A stretch of DNA of 6,767 nucleotides from NCBI GenBank assembly GCA_036258195.1, contig DATAED010000470.1, positions 1 to 6,767 of the forward strand, in the 5' to 3' direction. Of this stretch, positions 1 to 5,056 are shown piece by piece. Both the position numbers and the translations under genes were made by a program. Origin of the DNA: JAKAIY01 sp036258195 (lineage in GTDB: Bacteria > Chloroflexota > Ktedonobacteria > Ktedonobacterales > JADMIN01). The notes beneath the pieces were generated by a model. The model was not told where the DNA came from and made no database searches. It worked only from the letters and a program-made list of their open reading frames with translations. How positions within the stretch are numbered: the stretch's first letter is position 1; every line of letters starts with the position of its first letter.

Positions 1-5
1 GCCGT

Positions 6-128
6 TCAGTCAGCACATCTACGCACGCCCTGGAGAATATAGCCTTCTCTCCTTCGGTGGATATCGCGTCGCAATCCCTCCAGAACCTTCTGTTCCACAT
101 CGCTTAACGGAGGGAGAGCCTCAGACAT
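6..128 (-). CDS. Possible 40-residue hypothetical protein
   Basis: A short minus-strand reading frame starts at the ATG at 128-126 and ends with TGA at 8-6. The product begins MSEALPPLSDVEQKVLEGLR and ends RRCAD. It is charged and helical-looking, rich in Arg, Glu and Leu, and has no membrane segment. The first half faintly recalls the N-terminal helix of LexA-type repressors, but it stops before any helix-turn-helix could form, so that resemblance is not enough for a name. No convincing ribosome binding site lies upstream. The reading frame is open further upstream, to a GTG at 236, but that part overlaps the Hint relic and looks non-coding. It may be the stump of a longer gene or a chance ORF. 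Confidence 0.2.
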   Translation of the reverse strand: MSEALPPLSDVEQKVLEGLRRDIHRRREGYILQGVRRCAD

Positions 129-180
129 TATCGCGCCAAAGCTGGCTGCATGGATATGCAGACATGCGCTGCCGATCACT

Positions 181-664
181 TGCGCGGTCGCCGGAGGGTT
201 GAGTGGCGCGGCCGGCCAGATCACCCAGAATGTCACCCACGGCCAGCCCTTGGAACCAGAACCTCGACCAGGCCACCGTCGAGGGGCTGGCGCTGGGCGG
301 GTCCGCCGGAGCGGTCGGCGTCGGGGTCAGCGCGGCCAGCGACTCCCTCAGCGGCGCGGACTCCACCGCCACCGATGGCACGGTAGCCTACAACTCCGCC
401 AGCAACGACAGCACGCTGGCAACCACCACCGACGCGTCGGATTCCACCACCACCGCTGCCTGCGCAGGTGGCCTCTCCTTCTCCGCTGACACCCTGGTGC
501 AGACGCCCATTGGAGAACAGCCCATTGCCAGCCTCCAGGTGGGCGAGCACGTCACTAGCTATGATCCCGCGACGGGCAGGTCTTGTCCGGCTATTGGGGA
601 TGGCAGGGCTCGACGGGGATGCGCATCCAGCGTGGCGCGATGGCGCCAGAGTGCGCTTGATTAA
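181..664 (+). pseudogene. Hint-domain (polymorphic-toxin-like) protein, frameshifted and truncated
   Basis: The relic reads in two frames. Frame 1 gives AVAGGLSGAAGQITQNV up to about 249. One extra base near 250 then moves the reading to frame 2, which continues WNQNLDQATVEGLALGGSAG. This Gly/Ala-rich stretch is followed by a Ser/Thr/Asp-rich linker and then the first Hint block. Cys1 is encoded at 461-463 (CAGGLSF), followed by DTLVQTPIGEQPIASLQVGE and SYDPATG. This matches the N-terminal splice-type block of Hint domains, which self-cleave to release C-terminal toxin domains in polymorphic toxin proteins. After about 577 the similarity is lost. The TxxH block, the C-terminal HN block and any toxin domain are absent, and the frame stops at 664. 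It is clearly a dead fragment. The family call is fairly sure, and the Ktedonobacteria-like style is from memory. Confidence 0.7.
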
Positions 665-1052
665 GACCCCACCCTGGCTTCCTGGAGGCATGGGTGTAGT
701 GGCTACTCGCCTCCCAAAATGGCGCGGGATCACCATGCGCGTGGTCGTGAAGGCCGGCACAACTACCACATGAGAGTCGTATGAGTAAGCAGTGGAAGCG
801 ACAGCGGCAACGCGCCGTCACCGCCTGGACATTCAACGCTGCGCGCCATCGTGCGCAACCTGCTCAATACGGGCCTCAGCCCTTTCCCACTACTCATCGG
901 CAATGGAGAATGAGACAGGCGGCCGTGACGCACCTGCCGCGCGGTGACGGGTGAGGGCAGTGCTGCGCCCGATGCGGCTTGAGCGGCAAACGTCCTGCGG
1001 GTCACTGCTGTGGCAATGTTCCCTTTCTCTCCGGCCGCCTGGCGTGCATCCG
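665..1052. other. Non-coding or decayed stretch, 388 bases
   Basis: No gene can be supported here. Frame 2, the same frame as the Hint block, is open from 785 to the TGA at 911-913 and reads like protein (for example LRAIVRNLLNTGLSPFPLLI). It has no start and is separated from the Hint relic by stops at 662-664 and 782-784. A competing 57-codon ATG frame at 781-954 overlaps it and gives an Arg/Gln-rich product. This could be the decayed tail of the Hint gene or of another gene. No clear terminator for the minus-strand SDR gene is visible in 955-1052. Confidence 0.35.
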
Positions 1053-1943
1053 CTATACCTCAGACGGCTCAGTCGCCCACACGTTGTAGGGCTCTACTGA
1101 GCGAATATGCAGTGTCATGTCGGGCGCTGGTCGGCGCAGGATCTGGCGGCCTGCCTCACGGAAGAGACCAGCCAGGATGCCAGCCGTCGTCAACGTGTGC
1201 TTTTCCACGCCGGTCTTCACGTCGGTCGTCGGGGAGGCGAGCCATACCGCCGTCTCGGCTGGCACAGCCGGTGGATTCGCCCACAGCCGCATCACCGTCG
1301 CCAGCGGCTTGACCTTCTCCTCGAAGCCGCGCACCACTGTCACCCGGCGCAGCAGCGCGGTGTCCATCAGGCCCGGCTGCAACATGAACACGCCGATGCC
1401 CGTGCCCGCGTACTCCTTCGCCAGCGCGGCGGTGAAGCTGCGCACCCACGCCTTGGTTGGCGCATAGGCGTTCTGCAGGCGCACCGGCTGGCGGTCGCCG
1501 CGTCCGAGCATGTTGATCAGCTTGCCACCGGTACCCTCTGCACCCTGCGACTGGAACTGCTGAATCGCCACGAGGGAGCCGTAGTACACGCCCAGGATGT
1601 TCGTCCGTATGCCGCGCTCCATGACAGACGGATCGAGCGACGCGGTTGGCCCGAAGACGCCCGCCACGCCCGCATTATTCACCCACACGTCCAGCTTGCC
1701 GTAGGTCGCGGCGGCATGCGCCGCTACCCGCTTAACGTCAGGAAGTTCGCCCACATCTGCTACCAGGGCGCTCACCCGCTGCCTATGAGCGGTCATTCCA
1801 GCCACCGCCTGCTCCAGCTCCGCTGGTGAGCGCCCACACAGCACGACTGCCGCTCCCTCACGCACGTACGCTCGTGCGATCGCCAGCCCCAGGCCGCGCG
1901 TGCTGCCCGTCACCACCGCGACCTTCCCGTCCAGTGCACCCAT
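1053..1943 (-). CDS. Short-chain dehydrogenase/reductase (SDR), Ser-to-Gly at the catalytic Ser position
   Basis: This 296-residue cytoplasmic protein has the classical SDR Rossmann fold, which uses NAD(P)H to reduce or oxidise carbonyl/alcohol groups. The cofactor motif TGSTRGLG is at residues 12-19. Arg38 after the second strand (LCGRSP) suggests NADP(H). ADVG is at 62-65, NNAG at 89-92 and the structural Asn at 115. The active-site pair is Tyr160 and Lys164 (YAPTK), and PGLMDT follows at about 190-195. The residue 13 before Tyr160, normally the catalytic Ser, is Gly147 (context INMLGRGD). This may be a subfamily trait or may mean altered activity. The ATG at 1943 is preceded by GGAGGA at a 7-base distance. 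The C-terminus is longer than the typical 250 residues and ends in a stretch of unknown role. The gene diverges from the hydrolase at 2376. The substrate cannot be told. Confidence 0.92.
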   Translation of the reverse strand: MGALDGKVAVVTGSTRGLGLAIARAYVREGAAVVLCGRSPAELEQAVAGMTAHRQRVSALVADVGELPDVKRVAAHAAATYGKLDVWVNNAGVAGVFGPTASLDPSVMERGIRTNILGVYYGSLVAIQQFQSQGAEGTGGKLINMLGRGDRQPVRLQNAYAPTKAWVRSFTAALAKEYAGTGIGVFMLQPGLMDTALLRRVTVVRGFEEKVKPLATVMRLWANPPAVPAETAVWLASPTTDVKTGVEKHTLTTAGILAGLFREAGRQILRRPAPDMTLHIRSVEPYNVWATEPSEV

Positions 1944-1950
1944 GGTTTAT

Positions 1951-1956
1951 TCCTCC
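1951..1956 (-). promoter_or_regulatory. Ribosome binding site of the SDR gene
   Basis: GGAGGA on the minus strand lies 7 bases before the ATG at 1943 and fixes that start. Confidence 0.8.
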
Positions 1957-2088
1957 AGCTTCGGAGATCGTGCAAGGTCCCGCCCGTGCCGCAGCGTGTG
2001 TCCTGGCTGGGCCAGAGCCGCCGCACGTCTGTCTGAAGCTGCGCAAGAGGAGGCAGCTGCGGCCGATCCCACGCGTATACGATACATC

Positions 2089-2136
2089 GCTCGCCAAACC
2101 CCTCGCCAAGTCCCTCGCCAAGTCCCTCGCCACGCC
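2089..2136. repeat. 12-bp tandem repeat, four units
   Basis: Four adjacent 12-bp units occupy 2089-2100, 2101-2112, 2113-2124 and 2125-2136. The two central units are identical (CCTCGCCAAGTC). The first and last differ from them at three and two or three positions. The 12-bp register continues with weaker likeness through 2137-2160 into the next repeat. On the minus strand the unit reads as a four-residue repeat (DLAR). They may be protein-binding sites or slippage products. Confidence 0.8.
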
Positions 2137-2160
2137 AGCCAGGAGAGCACGCCAGGAACA

Positions 2161-2196
2161 CGCATGGCTACGAGCGTGGCTACGAGCGTGGCGCAC
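2161..2196. repeat. 12-bp tandem repeat, two full units and a partial one
   Basis: The unit TGGCTACGAGCG occurs at 2165-2176 and 2177-2188, and a third diverged copy begins at 2189. The register is the same as that of the 2089-2136 repeat: the distance from 2089 to 2161 is exactly six units. The motif is different, so the two repeats share spacing rather than sequence. Confidence 0.7.
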
Positions 2197-2222
2197 GAAT
2201 CTGTGAGTCGCGTGTGACCCTG

Positions 2223-2275
2223 CGGCCACTGGCCGTGTACCGTGCGTGAGGGCTCACTCAGACAATTGTATCTGA
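2223..2275. promoter_or_regulatory. Cluster of three inverted repeats, possible operators
   Basis: Three perfect inverted repeats are crowded in 53 bases. CGGCCA-C-TGGCCG is at 2223-2235, GTGAG-GG-CTCAC at 2246-2257, and TCAGA-8 bases-TCTGA at 2258-2275, the last with CAATTG near its centre. The second and third abut. They lie 100-150 bases before the hydrolase ATG, where operators for a dimeric repressor such as a TetR-type protein could sit. No regulator gene is in the window. Confidence 0.4.
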
Positions 2276-2360
2276 ATCACCATATGTGCGACCGTATAGA
2301 CGATCGCAGGTGCGACGACAAGACCTACAGCGCGCCTGGCGAGGGCGCTGTGTCGTGGTG

Positions 2361-2366
2361 AGGAGG
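2361..2366 (+). promoter_or_regulatory. Ribosome binding site of the hydrolase gene
   Basis: AGGAGG lies 9 bases before the ATG at 2376. It decides between this start and the upstream GTG at 2286, which has no such site. Confidence 0.75.
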
Positions 2367-2375
2367 ATAGGTTTG

Positions 2376-3422
2376 ATGACAGATGCGAAGCACCCCTGGC
2401 TGCGAACCGGGGCAATTGGCGTGAGCGCGGTCGTGGCTCCTTTGGCGGCCGGCATTGCCTACAGCGCGCTGGCGATCGATCATGCGATCCCGCTTGCCCC
2501 GGCGATCGAAGCTGAGCGACGCACACTGCGCTCCGCCCACGCTGGTCAGGTAGCGTATTATGCGGATGAGCATGCTGCCGGTCGGCCACTGCTCCTGATT
2601 CACAGTATCAATGCCGCGGCTTCCGCCTATGAGATGCGACCGCTCTTCGAGCACTACCGCGACACGCGTCCAGTCTACGCGCTGGATCTGCCCGGCTTTG
2701 GCTTCTCTGAGCGCTCCGACCGCGTCTACACGCCCTCCCTCTTTACCGACGCAGTGCTCGACCTGCTGCGGATCATGACGTCTGGACGCGAAGCCGCGGA
2801 TGTCGTGGCGCTCTCTCTCGGCAGTGAGTTCGCCGCGCGCGCCGCGCGCGCCGCGCTGGAACAGCCCGACCTCATCCGGTCGCTGACGCTCATCTCGCCA
2901 ACGGGACTCACAATACGCATGCAGCGGAATCGTTCGGAGCAGGCGGGAGTCAGCCCTGTTGGCGCGACGGTGAACCGCGCCTTGCGCTTCCCGCTCTGGA
3001 GCCAGGCGTTCTATGATCTGGTGGCCAGCAAGGCAAGCATCCATTACTTCCTGCAGAGGAGCTTTGTCGGTGAGCCCGACCCTGGACTGGTGGCCTATGC
3101 CTTTGCTACGGCGCACCAACCAGGCGCCCGCTTCGCGCCGTTGGCCTTCCTGAGCGGTCGGTTGTTCTCACCTGGCATCCGCGAAGAGGTCTATGAGCGA
3201 TTGTCGCTACCGGTGCTCACGCTGTACGATCAGGACGCTTTCGTTGGCTTCGATGCGCTGCCAGACGTGCTGGCGCGCAATCCGCGCTGGCGAGCGATGC
3301 GTCTTGCTCCGAGTAAGGGCTTGCCGCAATTCGAGCGACTCGACGAGACCACGCGCGCTCTGGAGGCGTTCTGGCAGGAGGTCGGAGTTGGCCGAGCGGA
3401 GGCAATGCCGCAGCTCCCATAA
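2376..3422 (+). CDS. Alpha/beta-hydrolase-fold protein with N-terminal hydrophobic segment, no catalytic His
   Basis: This 348-residue protein has alpha/beta-hydrolase architecture. The ATG at 2376 is chosen because AGGAGG (2361-2366) lies 9 bases upstream; a frame from the GTG at 2286 adds 30 Arg-rich residues and is unlikely. Residues 11-34 form a hydrophobic segment, a possible membrane anchor or signal. The strand and oxyanion region LLLIHSINAAAS is at 73-84, and DLPGFGFSERSD at 104-115 is the typical DxPGxGxS loop. The nucleophile elbow is ALSLG at 145-149 with Ser147, so the first Gly of GxSxG is Ala. The acid is probably Asp287 (LYDQD). Where the catalytic His is expected, the sequence is SKGLPQFERLDE (313-324), with no His, and no His occurs after residue 247. 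The protein may be inactive, may use another base, or may be a binding protein. Substrate unknown. Confidence 0.88.
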   Translation: MTDAKHPWLRTGAIGVSAVVAPLAAGIAYSALAIDHAIPLAPAIEAERRTLRSAHAGQVAYYADEHAAGRPLLLIHSINAAASAYEMRPLFEHYRDTRPVYALDLPGFGFSERSDRVYTPSLFTDAVLDLLRIMTSGREAADVVALSLGSEFAARAARAALEQPDLIRSLTLISPTGLTIRMQRNRSEQAGVSPVGATVNRALRFPLWSQAFYDLVASKASIHYFLQRSFVGEPDPGLVAYAFATAHQPGARFAPLAFLSGRLFSPGIREEVYERLSLPVLTLYDQDAFVGFDALPDVLARNPRWRAMRLAPSKGLPQFERLDETTRALEAFWQEVGVGRAEAMPQLP

Positions 3423-3755
3423 CGAGCTCCCCTACAGGCTGCTACGGGCAGCGGAATGATGACACTTGTGGTGGTATCTATGCCGGCAACGTTGGTCGCG
3501 TGATCGCCGGGCAATTGGTCATGAACCTGCCGCTTCCGCACCGCTCGATCTTCCGGCGATTCACCGGCGAATGGAGCGGCGGTTTCGTGACCATTCTGAC
3601 GACCATTCTTGCGGCGATTTGAGCGGCGGCTTTGTCGACCGTTCTTCCGGCAGATCTGCCGCCCCCAGTGTATACTATTCAGCCGGATTATTTGCCGGAA
3701 GATGAACCGCCATTTTGGCGACGTTGAGCATGTCCACATTGCCGACCGTTGTGTG
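3423..3755. other. Intergenic region between hydrolase and the insertion sequence
   Basis: No gene is supported in these 333 bases. Open frames on both strands give Arg-rich low-complexity products. A 5-bp stem with a 5-base loop (GCTGC/GCAGC, 3438-3452) follows the hydrolase stop but has no T tract, so it is a poor terminator. Most of the second half is the degenerate 12-bp-period array. The last 30 bases before the IS end show no trace of the missing N-terminal part of the recombinase found on the other side of the IS. Confidence 0.5.
3554..3721. repeat. Degenerate 12-bp-period array, about 14 units
   Basis: Cut into 12-mers from 3554, most units end in CG or CCG and have a central TTCT- or TTT-like core. 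Examples are ACCATTCTGACG (3590), ACCATTCTTGCG (3602), GCGGCTTTGTCG (3626), ACCGTTCTTCCG (3638), ACTATTCAGCCG (3674) and GATTATTTGCCG (3686). The unit at 3662 is a poor fit. A 14-bp perfect palindrome, CGGCAGATCTGCCG, lies at 3648-3661. On the minus strand one frame gives four-residue repeats of RKNG/RQNG type. The function is unknown. It may be tandem protein-binding sites or an eroded expansion. Confidence 0.55.
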
Positions 3756-3785
3756 ACTGAAGTTGCCCCGGTTTGGTGGACAGTT
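3756..3785. repeat. IS3 terminal inverted repeat, orfB side
   Basis: It starts ACTGAAGTTGCCCCGG and contains TGGACA. It matches the reverse complement of 5026-5055 at 26 of 30 positions, with mismatches at positions 11, 16, 21 and 28. Confidence 0.85.
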
Positions 3786-3790
3786 CATCG

Positions 3791-4722
3791 TTAGGCGACA
3801 ACCGCTGTTGTGAGAGACCACCTCCGCTCAAACTCGACAGGCGAGAGATAGCCGAGCGCCGAATGCCATCGCTGGCGATTGTAGAAGACTTCGATATACT
3901 CAAACAGTGCCGTGCGGGCTGCCAGGTGGGTCGGAAACGGCTGGCGCGCCAGGAGTTCACACTCCAGGGTCGCAAAGAAGCTCTCGGCCATGGCGTTATC
4001 GTCGCAGTCGCCGACCGAGCCCATTGAGCAGCGGATCCCCACCGCCTGGCAGCGTTCGCCAAAGAGCAGCGAGGTGTACTGAGAGCCATGGTTGGAATGG
4101 TGAATGACGGCTTCGCCCGGCTGGCGGTTCCAGACGGCCATCTCCAGTGCGCCCACCACCAACTCCGTGCGCAGATGCTCCGCCATCGCCCAGCCCACCA
4201 CCCGGCGACTGAACACATCAAGGACGACGGCCAGATAGAGGAAGTCCTCATAGCGCGTGGGCACGTAGGTACTGTCGGCGATCCAGAGCTAGTTCGGCTG
4301 GGTGGCGACGAACTGACGCTGCACCAAATCAGAAGCCACCGCGGCCTGCGGGTCGCGCTGGGTGGTGTGGAACGGACGGCGCCGATGACAGCCGACCAGC
4401 CCCGCGTTGCGCATCAAGCGCGCCACTCGTTTGCATCCACAGCGCAGCCCTTGGGCAGCCAAGGCCGCGTGGATGCAGGGCGCGCCGTAGGTCTGGCGAC
4501 TGGCCTGATGCAGCGCGCCAATCCGCTGGGTCAAGCGCGCGTCGAATTGGGCGCGTACCGACACTCCGCGCTGGCGCCCCGCCCAATAGCCGCTGGGGGC
4601 GACGCCGAGCACACGGCAGAGTCGTCGGACGGGATGGTTGGCCTTCTCGCGCTCCACAAACTCGTAGACCCTCAGTGGGTCGCGTTGCTCTCCTGGCTCT
4701 CCTGCGCGAAGAAGGCGGCGGC
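3791..4722 (-). pseudogene. IS3-family transposase OrfB, with nonsense codon and Asp-to-Asn in the DDE triad
   Basis: This is the catalytic part of the transposase, reached by a -1 frameshift from orfA. The N-terminal half carries the HTH_21-like region (HPVRRLCRVLGVAPSGYW) and then RQTYGAPCIHAALAAQGL. At 4291-4289 an in-frame TAG interrupts PN*LWIADSTYVP, where this family usually has Gln, so a CAG-to-TAG change is likely. The first catalytic Asp (IAD) is at 4276-4274. The second, normally in HHSDHGSQY, is Asn (codon 4093-4091). The Glu (AMAESFF) is at 3985-3983. The spacing of Asn to Glu is 35 residues, as in DD(35)E. TAA lies at 3793-3791. A GTG at 4264 could restart only the C-terminal piece. 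Both defects are single transitions, so decay is recent. Confidence 0.88.
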
Positions 4723-4989
4723 TTTTTTTAGGATCTCGCGCTCCTCGCGCAGAATGCGGTTCTCGCGCCGCAGACGCCGCAACTCCTCCTGCTCCTCGCT
4801 GGTCAAGCCATCGCTGCGCTTGCCCGCGTCCAGATCGGCTTGCGTGAGCCAGAGCCGCAGCGTCTCGACGCTCATCCCCAGTTCGCGCGCGATCAGCGTC
4901 TGCGGCTTGCCGCTGGCGCGCACGAGCTGGATCGCTTCGGCCCGAAATTCGGGCGGATACGCGGATTTGCGATGCGTTTGGTTGGTCAT
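4672..4989 (-). CDS. IS3-family transposase OrfA
   Basis: This 105-residue protein is the DNA-binding subunit of an IS3-family element. The helix-turn-helix region spans about residues 10-47 (YPPEFRAEAIQLVRASGK, then TLIARELGMSVETLRLWL). An Arg/Glu/Leu-rich coiled coil follows at about 65-90 (LRRLRRENRILREEREILKK) and mediates dimerisation in this family. The start is the ATG at 4989, because AGGAGG (5002-4997) lies 7 bases before it; the upstream GTG at 4995 is too close to that site. The frame overlaps orfB from the slippage site to the stop at 4672. This protein is intact, unlike orfB. In IS3 elements OrfA alone often represses transposition, but whether that occurs here is unknown. Confidence 0.93.
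   Translation of the reverse strand: MTNQTHRKSAYPPEFRAEAIQLVRASGKPQTLIARELGMSVETLRLWLTQADLDAGKRSDGLTSEEQEELRRLRRENRILREEREILKKAAAFFAQESQESNATH
4722..4729 (-). promoter_or_regulatory. Programmed -1 frameshift site A7G
   Basis: On the minus strand, CCT-A7-GCC lies near the end of orfA. Reading CTA AAA AAA GCC gives LKKA in orfA. Slipping back one base gives the frame KKSRRLLRAGEPGEQ, which runs into orfB (VYEFVEREKANHP). This is the standard way IS3-family elements fuse OrfA and OrfB. No downstream stimulatory hairpin was identified by eye. Confidence 0.8.
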
Positions 4990-5025
4990 GGACACACCTC
5001 CTGGGAGCCTTTACCCCACCTCTAC

Positions 5026-5055
5026 AAGTGTCCATCAAAGCGGGTCAACTTCAGT
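5026..5055. repeat. IS3 terminal inverted repeat, orfA side
   Basis: It is the partner of 3756-3785. On the minus strand it contains TTGACC (5048-5043), which could be a -35 box for orfA, with a weak GTAGAG hexamer 17 bases on at 5025-5020. Confidence 0.85.
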
Positions 5056-5056
5056 T

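Larger units (their letters stand above)
1957..2375. other. Divergent intergenic region between SDR and hydrolase
   Basis: This stretch of about 420 bases separates the starts of two divergent genes. Open frames cross it on both strands, but their products are Arg/Ala-rich, lack family features and follow the 12-bp repeats, so they are taken as non-coding. It contains a 12-bp-period repeat zone (about 2077-2196), then three short inverted repeats (2223-2235, 2246-2257, 2258-2275). A TATAGA hexamer at 2295-2300 could be a -10 element for the hydrolase, but no -35 box is seen at the right spacing. No promoter could be assigned with confidence to the SDR gene. Confidence 0.5.
3756..5055 (-). mobile_element. 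IS3-family insertion sequence, about 1.3 kb, probably inactive
   Basis: The element has 30-bp imperfect terminal inverted repeats (26 of 30 match), an orfA with helix-turn-helix and coiled coil, an A7G slippage site and an orfB with an rve-type DDE domain. All are read on the minus strand, as is usual for IS3-family elements that make an OrfAB transposase by -1 frameshifting. The length fits the family's 1.2-1.5 kb. If the ends start at TG as in most IS3 members, the true limits are 3758 and 5053. No direct target duplication is visible with either choice. The nonsense codon and the lost catalytic Asp in orfB suggest it cannot move on its own. Confidence 0.9.

Noticed and set aside
781..954. 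A 57-codon ATG frame with an ATGA overlap to an upstream frame
   Set aside because: The product is Arg/Gln-rich with no family features or ribosome binding site, and it overlaps a more protein-like frame. The ATGA overlap is probably chance.
1107..1829. A plus-strand frame of 240 codons
   Set aside because: It lies wholly antisense to the SDR gene and has His/Arg-rich shadow composition.
2089..2196. A CRISPR array
   Set aside because: Units are only 12 bp, tandem and without spacers.
2286..2375. Extension of the hydrolase to a GTG at 2286
   Set aside because: The added residues are Arg-rich and unlike the family, while a good ribosome binding site supports the ATG at 2376.
2830..2858. A GCGC-rich tract as a structural or regulatory element
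   Set aside because: It is in frame inside the hydrolase and encodes the Ala/Arg run AARAARAA, so codon use explains it.
2325..3119. A minus-strand frame of 264 codons
   Set aside because: It is antisense to the hydrolase and has no recognisable motif.
3438..3452. A 5-bp stem-loop after the hydrolase as a terminator
   Set aside because: The stem is short and no T tract follows.
3554..3721. A CRISPR array or plasmid iteron origin
   Set aside because: There are no spacers, the units are highly degenerate and no replication gene is near.
3230..3739. A minus-strand 169-codon frame with RxNG tetrapeptides
   Set aside because: The repeat character follows from the 12-bp DNA period, and the C-terminal half is antisense to the hydrolase. 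There is no ribosome binding site and no known domain.
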